A stretch of 64,000 bases of DNA from Serratia marcescens (GTDB lineage: Bacteria; Pseudomonadota; Gammaproteobacteria; Enterobacterales; Enterobacteriaceae): NCBI RefSeq assembly GCF_006715005.1, contig NZ_VFMJ01000001.1, positions 2,914,001 through 2,978,000 of the forward strand, read 5' to 3'. This document shows, piece after piece, positions 55,066-63,375 of the stretch (position 1 is its first letter; each line of letters starts with the position of its first letter). The notes beneath the pieces are model-generated. The model made no database searches and was not told the origin of the DNA. It saw nothing but the letters and a program-made list of their open reading frames with translations. A program made the position numbers and the translations under genes.

Positions 55066-55126
55066 CTGGCAAACCCGTCAGCGCACTGAGCGCACGGCGG
55101 CAGAGTAACCCCACGGGAGTTGAACG

Positions 55127-55621
55127 ATGAAGAAGCCGCATGCCGGATTCTGGCTGGCGACGCTGGGACTGGGCGTCTGCTGGCTGCTGGCGCTGCTGAC
55201 TCGCGATCGGCTCAACGGCATACTGCTGGCCGGCGCCGCGCTGGCGCTGATCTTTACCCCTGCCGCCCGCCGCAAAGGCGCAGCCCTGACCGCTTTGGGC
55301 GGTATCGGCATGGATGGGCTGTGGAGCTACAGTGGCGTACTGCACTACAGTGGGCAACACGGCCTGCCGCTCTGGGCCATCGCGCTGTGGATCGGTTTCG
55401 GCTGCTGGTGGTATTGGCTGTTGGACGTGGTCAGAGCAGCGCCCTGGCCACTGGCGGTGTTGGGCGCCGCCGTCGGCCCCTTCGCCTACGCCGTGTCCTG
55501 GAAGCTGGACGCGTTGCTGCCCGGCGTACCGCCGGAGTTCATGCTGCTGCTGCTGGCCGTCGGCTGGTCGATTTACCTGCCGGCCGTCAGCTGGCTGCAG
55601 TGGAAACGACAGGACAGCTGA
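55127..55621 (+). CDS. DUF2878 membrane protein
   Basis: Small integral membrane protein of 164 residues with about five helices and Trp-rich loops (GFGCWWYWLLDVVRAAPWPL). It fits the DUF2878 family, whose function is unknown. GGGAG lies seven bases upstream of the ATG. The next gene, yedA, starts 109 bases downstream on the same strand. Confidence 0.82.
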   Translation: MKKPHAGFWLATLGLGVCWLLALLTRDRLNGILLAGAALALIFTPAARRKGAALTALGGIGMDGLWSYSGVLHYSGQHGLPLWAIALWIGFGCWWYWLLDVVRAAPWPLAVLGAAVGPFAYAVSWKLDALLPGVPPEFMLLLLAVGWSIYLPAVSWLQWKRQDS

Positions 55622-55730
55622 ACGGCTTGCGGCGGCCGGGAAAAATAATGCCGAAGGCCATTGCTTATCGGTTGCCCGATCGGGTTTACTGAGCGTTCTA
55701 ATAATAATCATCCCTGCAAAATACAATCCT

Positions 55731-56654
55731 ATGCTTAGCCAACCAAGCCGTAGCGTCCTGCCGTTGATCGGGGCGTTGTTCACGTTATATATCGTTTGGG
55801 GTTCCACCTATTTCGTCATTCGCCTCGGCGTCGCGCAGTGGCCGCCGCTGATGATGGCCGGCATTCGCTTTCTGACCGCCGGCATCGTGCTGTTCAGCTT
55901 CCTGGCCTGGCGCGGCCACGCGCTGCCGACGCCGAAGCAGTGGCTGGCCGCCGGTGCCATCGGCATTCTGCTGCTGGCGGTAGGCAACGGCCTGGTGACG
56001 GTGGCGGAACACCAACACGTGCCGTCCGGCATCGCCGCGGTGATGGTGGCGACGGTGCCGCTGTTCACCCTTTGCTTCAGCCTGCTGTGGGGCATGCGCA
56101 ACACCAAACTGGAATGGGCCGGTATTGCGATCGGGTTAGTGGGCATCGTGCTGCTCAACACCGGCAACAACCTGGTGGGCAACCCGACCGGCGCGCTACT
56201 GATTTTGCTGGCGTCGGCCAGTTGGGCCTTCGGCTCGGTATTGGGATCGCGCATCTCGCTGCCGGCCGGGCCGATGGCCGGCGCGGCGGAAATGCTGGTC
56301 GCCGGCGTGGTGTTATTGGTCGCCAGCCGGCTGAGCGGCGAGCACCTGGCTCAGATGCCGAGCACCAGCGGCTTTCTGGCGCTGGGGTATCTGATTGTCT
56401 TCGGCTCGATGCTGGCGATCAGCGCCTATATGTTCTTGTTGAAGAACGTACGCCCGGCGGTCGCCACCAGCTATGCCTACGTCAATCCAGTGGTGGCGGT
56501 GCTGCTCGGCATCGGCTTTGCCGGCGAATCGCTGGCACCGCGCGAGTGGCTGGCGCTGGTGATCATCGTGGCGGCAGTGGTGCTGGTGACGCTGGGAAAA
56601 TACCTGTTCGCCCGGCCGGCTCGCGTGCAGGCCATCGACAGTGAACGGCAGTGA
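55731..56654 (+). CDS. yedA: EamA-family transporter YedA
   Basis: Ten-helix drug/metabolite transporter of 307 residues. It aligns with E. coli YedA along its length: FTLYIVWGSTYFVIRLGVAQ near the start, GNGLVTVAEHQHVPSGIAAV, and YAYVNPVVAVLLGIGFAGES near the end. The substrate is not established. The Shine-Dalgarno sequence is weak. A promoter for the next small gene lies just after the stop. Confidence 0.92.
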   Translation: MLSQPSRSVLPLIGALFTLYIVWGSTYFVIRLGVAQWPPLMMAGIRFLTAGIVLFSFLAWRGHALPTPKQWLAAGAIGILLLAVGNGLVTVAEHQHVPSGIAAVMVATVPLFTLCFSLLWGMRNTKLEWAGIAIGLVGIVLLNTGNNLVGNPTGALLILLASASWAFGSVLGSRISLPAGPMAGAAEMLVAGVVLLVASRLSGEHLAQMPSTSGFLALGYLIVFGSMLAISAYMFLLKNVRPAVATSYAYVNPVVAVLLGIGFAGESLAPREWLALVIIVAAVVLVTLGKYLFARPARVQAIDSERQ

Positions 56655-56694
56655 TCACAAAGGGCGGTCTGCGCGCCGCCGTTAAAAACGATTC

Positions 56695-56722
56695 TTGTTT
56701 CACCCGGCGAAGGGGCTATAAT
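56695..56722 (+). promoter_or_regulatory. Sigma-70 promoter for the 58-residue membrane protein
   Basis: TTGTTT at 56695-56700 and a perfect TATAAT at 56717-56722 are separated by 16 bases. Transcription would start near 56729, about 29 bases before the small gene. Confidence 0.7.
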
Positions 56723-56757
56723 TCCCGCTGTTCCAAGCAACCTGCGAAATTATTCCT

Positions 56758-56934
56758 ATGCTGAAAAAAGCGTTCGTCATCGTCATCGCCCTGTGCGCCT
56801 TCGGTTCTCTGGGCGGCGTATTCCTCGCCGGGCTGAACATCTACACCCGTTCTACCACCCCGCACGAAGAAAGCGCGCCTGCCGGGGATACCGCCGCCAC
56901 GCCGGCGCAAACCGAAACCCTTCAGGCCAAGTGA
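56758..56934 (+). CDS. 58-residue single-span membrane protein
   Basis: Small protein beginning MLKKAFVIVIALCAFGSLGG, with one hydrophobic segment (residues ~5-25) and a short Ala/Pro/Thr/Glu-rich tail. It could be a membrane anchor or an exported peptide. It has its own good promoter and GC-rich host-like codons, which argue that it is real. The ribosome-binding site is poor (ATTATTCCT before the ATG). Its last 13 bases overlap the tail of the convergent LysR gene. I do not recognise a family. Confidence 0.7.
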   Translation: MLKKAFVIVIALCAFGSLGGVFLAGLNIYTRSTTPHEESAPAGDTAATPAQTETLQAK

Positions 56935-57833
56935 TCGTCCATCCAACGCTGGCAGCGCTGCTGTAAAAAGCGCTGCAGCTGCCGGACGCGTTCCGATACC
57001 TGCGAGCGATGCGGGCAAACCAGATTGATCGGCACCGCGTCGCTGCGCCATTCCGGCAACAGGGGCACCAGCCGCCCGGCCCGAATGTCGGCCACCACGT
57101 CGATCGCCGACTTGCGCACCACGCCGTGTCCGGCCAGCGCCCAGCGCCGCGCCACTTCGCCGTCATCGGTAAAATAGCTGCCGTTCAGCGGTACTTCGAT
57201 CAGTTCCTCACCGCGCCATAGCCGCCATTCCACATGCCGTTTGCCGCTGGGCTGATACACCAGAATGCTGTGCAGGGCCAAATCGGCCGGCGTTTGCGGC
57301 GCGCCGTGTCGCCGCAGGTAATCGGGGCTGGCGCAGATCAACCGCCGGTGCTGCGGCAAAATGGGCAGTGCCACCAGCGCAGAGTCGGCCAACGGCCCGA
57401 AACGCAGCGCCACGTCCACCGGCTCGCGAAACAAATCGGCCTGCCGGTCGTTGATCAGGAGCTGCAGCTGAATATGCGGATGCTGTAGCCGGAACTCATC
57501 CAGCCAACCGAGCAGCAGATTGCGGCCGAAATCCGACGGCGCGGAAATCTGCAGCACCCCGGACAGCCCCTGATGCTTCTCGCGGATCGCCTGCTCGCCT
57601 TCGGCCAACGCGCCCAGCGCCAGGCGTGCGCTGTCGAGATAGCGGGCCCCCTCCTCCGTCAACCTCAGGCTGCGGGTGGAACGCACCAGCAGCCGCGCGC
57701 CCAGCTGCTGCTCCAGCCTTTTCACCGCGATGCTGGCCGCCGCCGGCGTCATATCCAGCGCACGCGCCGCGGCGGAAAAACTGCCGCCGTCCACCGTGCG
57801 AACAAACACCTCGAGATCGACAAATGAGGTCAT
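56922..57833 (-). CDS. LysR-family regulator next to a short-chain dehydrogenase
   Basis: Regulator of 303 residues with the LysR helix-turn-helix (VDLEVFVRTVDGGSFSAAAR, then ALDMTPAAASIAVKRLEQQL) and an effector domain of the CrgA-like group (SGVLQISAPSDFGRNLLLGW). AAAGGAGGGGAG precedes the ATG at 57833. The 132-base gap to the divergent dehydrogenase contains ATTAATATTAAT (57862-57873), a possible part of its binding site. It likely controls that dehydrogenase. Confidence 0.93.
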   Translation of the reverse strand: MTSFVDLEVFVRTVDGGSFSAAARALDMTPAAASIAVKRLEQQLGARLLVRSTRSLRLTEEGARYLDSARLALGALAEGEQAIREKHQGLSGVLQISAPSDFGRNLLLGWLDEFRLQHPHIQLQLLINDRQADLFREPVDVALRFGPLADSALVALPILPQHRRLICASPDYLRRHGAPQTPADLALHSILVYQPSGKRHVEWRLWRGEELIEVPLNGSYFTDDGEVARRWALAGHGVVRKSAIDVVADIRAGRLVPLLPEWRSDAVPINLVCPHRSQVSERVRQLQRFLQQRCQRWMDDHLA

Positions 57834-57965
57834 CAGCTCCCCTCCTTTAGCGCCATCGATTATTAATATTAATTTACAAGTGTTTGCTATTAGGCGGGGT
57901 TTTTTCCTCATTTTCAATCAGGAAAGATAGATCCCGTTGAAACTTACCTTAAAAGAGGCCTTAGC

Positions 57966-58685
57966 ATGACAATTCCCGACTCCCCACTGAAACGACAAAA
58001 ACTGGTGATCCTGGGCGGTACCAGCGGCATTGGCGCCGCGGTGGCCTACGCGGCGGCGGCGCGCGGCGCTGAAGTGGTGCTGGCTTCGCGCCGCCTGCCC
58101 CACGCCAGGGAGAAGAACGACGCGCTGCGCCTGATGCAGGCCGATCTGACCGATGAAGCGTCGCTGCATGCGCTGTTTGCCGCCGTCGGCGCCTTCGACC
58201 ATCTGGTGATCACCGCCGGGCCGCTGGTGGAGGCGAAGCCGCTGGCGGAGACTACCCTGGAACGGGCACAGGCCGACTTCAACGTCAAATTCTGGGGCAG
58301 TTTGCGCGCGGTGCAGGCGGCGCTGCCGACGCTGGCGCCGCAGGGCTCCATCACCCTGACTTCCGGCCAGCTGTCGCGTAAATACCTCGGCGGTCAGCTG
58401 GTCAAAACCGCCATCAACGCCGCGCTGGAAGCGGCCGGCAAGCAGCTGGCGAAGGAGTTGGCGCCGCGGCGGGTGAACGTGGTCAGCCCCGGCATCACCG
58501 CCACCGAAGCCTACGACGGCATGAGCGCCGCGCAGCGTCAGGCGCTGTTCGAACGGGTTGGCGGTAGCCTGCCAGTCGGCAGGGTCGGCCAGGCGGCCGA
58601 CGTCGCGGCAGGTTACCTGCTGGCGATGGAGAACGGCTTCGTGACCGGCAGCGTGATCGACATCGACGGCGGCGGCCTGTTGTAA
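57966..58685 (+). CDS. Short-chain dehydrogenase/reductase (SDR)
   Basis: SDR oxidoreductase of 239 residues. The NAD(P)-binding motif is GGTSGIGAAVA at residues ~18-28, preceded by KLVILGG. The usual YxxxK is replaced by an aligned segment SRKYLGGQLVKTAINAALEA with Lys downstream, and GFVTGSVIDIDGGGLL closes the fold. The exact catalytic tyrosine is therefore uncertain. It is divergent from a LysR regulator. The substrate is unknown. Confidence 0.88.
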   Translation: MTIPDSPLKRQKLVILGGTSGIGAAVAYAAAARGAEVVLASRRLPHAREKNDALRLMQADLTDEASLHALFAAVGAFDHLVITAGPLVEAKPLAETTLERAQADFNVKFWGSLRAVQAALPTLAPQGSITLTSGQLSRKYLGGQLVKTAINAALEAAGKQLAKELAPRRVNVVSPGITATEAYDGMSAAQRQALFERVGGSLPVGRVGQAADVAAGYLLAMENGFVTGSVIDIDGGGLL

Positions 58686-58691
58686 CGGCGG

Positions 58692-59474
58692 CTAGAGCGC
58701 CGTCACGCCCTGCCCGGCGGCCTGCTGTTCCAGCACGGTGATAATCTGATAGGCCGAACGCGGCACCAGGCTGAAATCGCCGATCAGCAGGCGGTCGCTG
58801 ACCGCCTCATCCAGCATCGCCCGGGCGCCGGCGCGCAGGATTTCCACCTGTTCCGGCGGCGTGCCCGCCGCGGTGATCAGCGGCAAGCCGGGCACCGCCG
58901 CCGTGCGGCCGATGATTTTCAGCCCCTCCAGCGCCTGCGGCTGCGCGCGACGCAGCAGTTCCATGCTGATCGAATCGATGGCGGCGATATCCGCCTGCCC
59001 GCTGCGAATCAGCTTCAGCGACTGATAATGCGCGCCGGAGGCAATCGCCGCACCGAAGAATTTCCCATCCTGCGCCAACGGCGCGATCAGCGCGCGCAGG
59101 CCGTTGTAGCCGGACTGGGAATCGGTGCTGTTGTAAGCCACCGTCCGGCCGCGAAAATCCGCCAGCCGTTCGCCGGGGTCGCCCGCACGCACCACCAGCC
59201 AACTGCGGTAATTCGGCCCGTCGCACCCTTCAACCCGGTAGTGGTAGGTGCCGATCAGCTGCACCTGCGACAGGGTGCTGACCAACGGATAACCGCAGGT
59301 TTGGCTGAGCAGCAGATCGTCGCGCCGCCAGTGCTGCGCCAGATCGTCCGGCCAGCTGAGCCGCTCCGGCGCCGCCGGCAGCCCCAGCCGCAGCAGCTTG
59401 TCGCGCAATACCTGCCAGAAGGATTCGGCCTGCTCCCGGCCAACGCCGTACATCGGTAGAGACACCTGCATCAT
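58692..59474 (-). CDS. PhnD-like substrate-binding protein without signal peptide
   Basis: Type-2 periplasmic-binding-protein fold of 260 residues of the PhnD/phosphate-phosphonate (or SsuA-like) group. Segments include LSQTCGYPLVSTLSQVQLIG, FRGRTVAYNSTDSQSGYNGL and SGQADIAAIDSISMELLRRA. The N-terminus MMQVSLPMYGVGREQAESFW has no signal peptide, so the protein should stay in the cytoplasm. It begins seven bases after yehW with a GGGGGAA ribosome site, so it belongs to the osmoprotectant-importer transcript. Its role there is unknown. Confidence 0.82.
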   Translation of the reverse strand: MMQVSLPMYGVGREQAESFWQVLRDKLLRLGLPAAPERLSWPDDLAQHWRRDDLLLSQTCGYPLVSTLSQVQLIGTYHYRVEGCDGPNYRSWLVVRAGDPGERLADFRGRTVAYNSTDSQSGYNGLRALIAPLAQDGKFFGAAIASGAHYQSLKLIRSGQADIAAIDSISMELLRRAQPQALEGLKIIGRTAAVPGLPLITAAGTPPEQVEILRAGARAMLDEAVSDRLLIGDFSLVPRSAYQIITVLEQQAAGQGVTAL

Positions 59475-59481
59475 TTCCCCC

Positions 59482-60255
59482 TTACCCCGCCGGAGTGGTC
59501 GCCAGCGTCTGCTGGCGCCAGGCGGTGAGATAACGCACCCAACGTTCGAACAGCATATCGGTGATAATAGCCAACAACGCCACCACCGCCGCGCCCTGGA
59601 TCACATAGGCGGTGTTAAACCCGCTCAGACCGATGATGATCGGCGAGCCGAGGGTCTTGGTGCCGACGGTGGAAGCGATGGCCGCCGTGCCGATGTTAAT
59701 GATCACCGACGTGCGGATCCCGGCGACGATCACCGGCGCCGCCAGCGGCAGTTCGACCCGCCATAGAATTTGCCAGGCGCTCATCCCCACGCCGCGGGCA
59801 ATCTCGCGCGTGGCGGGCGGCACCGATTCGATGCCCGCCAGCGTGCCCTGCAGGATCGGCAGCAGGCCGTACAATACCAGCGCAATGATCGCCGGCTGTT
59901 CGCTGAAGCCCATCACCGGCACCGCTACCGCCAGCACCGCCACCGGCGGGAAGGTCTGCCCCACCGCCACCACCGTTTCCACCAGCGAACGAAACTCCCG
60001 ACCGCTGCGCCGGGTGACGGCCACGCCGGCCGCCACGCCGAGAGCCACCGCGATCAGGCTGGAGATCGCCACCAGCGACAGGTGCGCCCCCACCAGCGCG
60101 ATAAAGCTGTCCTGCTGATTAATGGGCCGCTCCAGATCGGGGAACCAGGCGGCGAACAAGCCGCGCAGATGATCCATGCCGAACACCAGCGCCAACAGCA
60201 GCGCCAGCGTCCAGGGCAGCGGATCGCGCAGCAGGCGCCAGATGCGCCCGCTCAT
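59482..60255 (-). CDS. yehW: Osmoprotectant ABC transporter permease YehW
   Basis: Permease of 257 residues with about six helices of the OpuCB/YehW class ([29 protein letters not shown]-like [20 protein letters not shown]). The ATPase-contact loop reads [20 protein letters not shown]. It is the fourth gene in yehZYXW order and overlaps the yehX stop by four bases. The system imports glycine betaine or related solutes with low affinity. Confidence 0.93.
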   Translation of the reverse strand: MSGRIWRLLRDPLPWTLALLLALVFGMDHLRGLFAAWFPDLERPINQQDSFIALVGAHLSLVAISSLIAVALGVAAGVAVTRRSGREFRSLVETVVAVGQTFPPVAVLAVAVPVMGFSEQPAIIALVLYGLLPILQGTLAGIESVPPATREIARGVGMSAWQILWRVELPLAAPVIVAGIRTSVIINIGTAAIASTVGTKTLGSPIIIGLSGFNTAYVIQGAAVVALLAIITDMLFERWVRYLTAWRQQTLATTPAG

Positions 60256-61187
60256 GACAGCGCCTGCCCGGCGATCAGATCGTTGAAGTGCAACACCCCC
60301 AACGCTTCGCCCCGTTCATCCACCACCGGCAGGCAGTCGCTGCCGCGCGCCACAAACACCGACAGCGCCTCGCGCAGGCTCATGGCGGCGGCGATCGGCT
60401 CGCCCTCGGCGATGCCGGGCCGCACCCGCTCCGCCACCGTTCCCAGCGACAGCAGCTTGATGCCGCGATCGCTGCGCCCGAAGAAATCGCGCACGAAATC
60501 GTTGGCCGGCGCGGTCAGCAGCGCCAGCGGCGTGCCCTGTTGCACCACCCGCCCCTGATCGAGCAGCACCAGGCGGTCCGCCAAGCCCAGCGCTTCGTCG
60601 ATGTCGTGCGTCACCAACACGATGGTGCGGCCGGAGAGCTGATGGATGCGCGCGATCTCCGCCTGCAGCGCCGCGCGGGTGACCGGATCCAGCGCGCCGA
60701 ACGGTTCGTCCATCAGCAACACCTCGGGATCGGCGGCCAGCGCGCGCGCCACCCCCACCCGCTGCTGCTGCCCGCCGGACAGCTGGTGCGGGTAGCGACG
60801 GCGAAACAGATCCGGCTCCAGATGCAACAGCTCCAGCAGCTCGGTCACCCGATCGCGAATGCGTGCGCGCGGCCATTTCAGCAGCTGCGGCACGGTGGCG
60901 ATGTTCTCCTCCACCGTCCAGTGCGGAAACAGGCCAATCGACTGGATCGCATAGCCCATGCGCCGCCGCAGATCCTGCGGTTTGAACGACTGGATCTCTG
61001 CGCCGGCAAAGATAATCTTGCCCCGATCGTGTTCGATCAGACGATTGATCATTTTTAACGTCGTGGACTTGCCGGAACCCGAGGTGCCGATCAACACGGT
61101 GAATTCGCCCTCGGCGATGTGCAGCGTGAGATCGTCAACCGCCGGCTTGCCCTGAAAAATTTTGCTGACTTGCTCAAAGTGAATCAT
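60252..61187 (-). CDS. yehX: Osmoprotectant ABC transporter ATPase YehX
   Basis: ATPase of 311 residues of the OpuCA/ProV class. Walker A is GTSGSGKST, the signature [15 protein letters not shown], and Walker [17 protein letters not shown]-terminal CBS-like segment ([20 protein letters not shown]) is typical of osmotically regulated importers. The start ATG overlaps the yehY stop (ATGA). Confidence 0.95.
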   Translation of the reverse strand: MIHFEQVSKIFQGKPAVDDLTLHIAEGEFTVLIGTSGSGKSTTLKMINRLIEHDRGKIIFAGAEIQSFKPQDLRRRMGYAIQSIGLFPHWTVEENIATVPQLLKWPRARIRDRVTELLELLHLEPDLFRRRYPHQLSGGQQQRVGVARALAADPEVLLMDEPFGALDPVTRAALQAEIARIHQLSGRTIVLVTHDIDEALGLADRLVLLDQGRVVQQGTPLALLTAPANDFVRDFFGRSDRGIKLLSLGTVAERVRPGIAEGEPIAAAMSLREALSVFVARGSDCLPVVDERGEALGVLHFNDLIAGQALS

Positions 61188-62344
61188 CGGCGCGATACGT
61201 CCAGGATTGAAACCCAAAATTTAAACAGCGAATCGACGATGACCGCCATCATGACCACCGGGATCACCCCCAGCAAAACCAGATCCAGCGCGCTGCTGAG
61301 CAGCCCCTGGAACACGATGGCGCCAAAGCCGCCGGCGCCGATCAGCGCCGCCACCACCGCCATACCGACGGTTTGCACCGCCAGGATGCGCACGCCGGTC
61401 AGGAACAGCGGCAGCGCCAACGGCAGCTGCACGCGCAGGAAGATCTGCCCGCGCGTCAGCCCCATGCCGGTGGCGGATTCGATCACCCCGGCCGGCACGC
61501 TTTGCAACCCCGCCACCACGCTGCGCACCAGCGGCAACAGCGCGTACAGCACCAGCGCCACGATCGCCGGCGCCATGCCGATGCCGCTGACGCCGTGTTC
61601 CGCCAGCCAGGGCACCGCCGTCGCCAGCCCCGCCAATGGCGCGATCAGCAGGCCGAACAGCGCGATGGACGGCACGGTCTGGATAATGTTCAGCGCGGAG
61701 AAAATCGGCCGCTGCCAGCGTTCGGAGCGAAAACACAGCACCCCGAGCGGCACGCCGATCGCCAGCGCCGGGACCATCGTCGCCAGCAGAATGGTCAGGT
61801 GCTGCAGCAGCGCGGCGTCAAACACCTCCTGGCGATTGTGGTACTCCTTCAGCAGCGACAGCTGATCGAGCTGATGCCCGAACAGCAGCAGCGCCGGCGG
61901 CACCAGCACCAGCGCGTTGCCCAGCATGCGCCACAGGTGCGACGCGGTGAGGCGCGCCATGGCGTCGGCGGCGATCAGCAGGCTCAGCGCCATCGTCAGC
62001 CAGCACCCGCTGCCCCAGGAGGTGCGCGCCAGGCGCGATCCCTCCTGCGCCAGGTGCCCGGCGGCCTGCCCGCTGATCCAAAAGGCCAGCGTCAGCACCC
62101 CGCAGGCGGCCAGCGCCGCCAACAGCGCCCGCCCCCGCGTCGGCGGCAACAGGCTGAGGATCGCCAATGCCGCCAGCGGTAACAGCAGCCACAGCGCCGA
62201 GCCATGCAGCAGGGAGAACAAGGAGAGGCTTTTGCCCGACAACAGGCGATTGGGGGCATAACTGAGGAACGGCAGGCCGAACGCGGCCAGCAGCAACAGC
62301 ATGAACAGCGTCAACAAGACGCGATATTTTACGGCGATAGTCAA
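61184..62344 (-). CDS. yehY: Osmoprotectant ABC transporter permease YehY
   Basis: Permease with an extra N-terminal membrane domain. The E. coli homologue has 385 residues. I start at the TTG at 62344, giving 386 residues, because GGAG lies seven bases upstream. The upstream frame to 62419 only translates an intercistronic hairpin. Shared segments include LPFLSYAPNRLLSG, the ARTSWGSGCWL region, and the permease core IIQTVPSIALFGLLIAPLAG. Confidence 0.92.
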   Translation of the reverse strand: MTIAVKYRVLLTLFMLLLLAAFGLPFLSYAPNRLLSGKSLSLFSLLHGSALWLLLPLAALAILSLLPPTRGRALLAALAACGVLTLAFWISGQAAGHLAQEGSRLARTSWGSGCWLTMALSLLIAADAMARLTASHLWRMLGNALVLVPPALLLFGHQLDQLSLLKEYHNRQEVFDAALLQHLTILLATMVPALAIGVPLGVLCFRSERWQRPIFSALNIIQTVPSIALFGLLIAPLAGLATAVPWLAEHGVSGIGMAPAIVALVLYALLPLVRSVVAGLQSVPAGVIESATGMGLTRGQIFLRVQLPLALPLFLTGVRILAVQTVGMAVVAALIGAGGFGAIVFQGLLSSALDLVLLGVIPVVMMAVIVDSLFKFWVSILDVSRR

Positions 62345-62369
62345 AGAAACGCTCCGGCTCCCTCGGTTT

Positions 62370-62396
62370 ACCCCCTCTCCCGACGGCAGAGGGGGC
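62370..62396. repeat. Intercistronic hairpin between yehZ and yehY
   Basis: CCCCCTCT and AGAGGGGG form a perfect 8-bp stem around CCCGACGGC just after the yehZ stop codon. There is no U-tract. The sequence resembles the CCCTCTCCC/GGGAGAGGG dispersed repeats of enteric genomes. It probably raises binding-protein mRNA relative to the permease part. Confidence 0.6.
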
Positions 62397-62405
62397 ACCT
62401 CGGCA

Positions 62406-63335
62406 TTATCCCTTAACAAACCCTTTCTCTTTCAGGTAAGCGGCCGCCACCTGTTTGGCGTCCTGCCCTTCCACGGCGATCTGCGCGTTGAGTTTTTGCA
62501 GCGTCGGCCCGTCCAGCGAGGCGAACACCGGCTTGAGCAGCTCAGGCAGATTGGCGTGCGCCTTCAGCGCCGCTTCGCGCACGATCGGCGCCGGCGCGTA
62601 GATCGGCTGTACGCCTTTCGGGTCCGCCAAGGTCTGCAACCCCAGCGCCGCTACCGGGCCATCGGTGCCGTAAGCCATCGCCGCGTTGACGCCGGAGGTT
62701 TGCTCCGCCGCCGCCTTGATGGTCACCGCCGTGTCACCGCCGGCCAAGGACAGCAGCTGATCCTGATTCAGTTTGAAACCGTAGGCGCTCTGGAACGCCG
62801 GCAGCGCATCCGGCCGCTCGATAAATTCCGCCGAGGCCGCCAGCTTGAACTTGCCGCCGCCGTTGATCCACTTGCCGAGATCCGACAGCGTCTTCAGATG
62901 GTTGGCCTCCGCCACGTCCTGGCGAATGGCGATGGTCCAGGTGTTGTTGGCCGGCGCCGCGTCCAGCCAGACGATTTTGTTTTTGTCGTAGTCGAGCTGC
63001 TTCACCTTTTCGAAGCCGGCCTGGGCGTTCTTCCACGCCGGATCTTTCTCATCGGCGAAGAAAAACGCGCCGTTGCCGGTGTATTCCGGGTAGATGTCGA
63101 TCTCGCCGGAGGTGATGGCGCCGCGCAGCACCTTGGTGGTGCCGAGCTGCAGCTTGTTGGTGGTCTTGATGCCGTTGGCTTCCAGCACCTGCACGATGAG
63201 GTTGCCGAGCAGCGAACCTTCGGTATCGATCTTGGAGCCAACGCGCACCGAGTCGGCCGCCTGCGCCAGGCCGCCGGTGGCCAGCAGGGCCAATGCGATG
63301 GCAAAGGAACGTCCGCGTGATAAGGTGATTGCCAT
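62406..63335 (-). CDS. yehZ: Osmoprotectant-binding protein YehZ (OsmF)
   Basis: Periplasmic binding protein of 309 residues of the OpuAC/OsmF class. A signal peptide ends GGLAQA before ADSVRVGSKIDTEGSLLGNL. Segments GEIDIYPEYTGNGAFFFADE and LGLQTLADPKGVQPIYAPAP are typical of the class. The ATG at 63335 has AGAGGAAAAG just upstream; a longer frame to 63485 is not family-like. First gene of the yehZYXW operon. Confidence 0.95.
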   Translation of the reverse strand: MAITLSRGRSFAIALALLATGGLAQAADSVRVGSKIDTEGSLLGNLIVQVLEANGIKTTNKLQLGTTKVLRGAITSGEIDIYPEYTGNGAFFFADEKDPAWKNAQAGFEKVKQLDYDKNKIVWLDAAPANNTWTIAIRQDVAEANHLKTLSDLGKWINGGGKFKLAASAEFIERPDALPAFQSAYGFKLNQDQLLSLAGGDTAVTIKAAAEQTSGVNAAMAYGTDGPVAALGLQTLADPKGVQPIYAPAPIVREAALKAHANLPELLKPVFASLDGPTLQKLNAQIAVEGQDAKQVAAAYLKEKGFVKG

Positions 63336-63375
63336 ACTTTTCCTCTGGTTATATGTTTTCCGGCTCATGGGCCGG

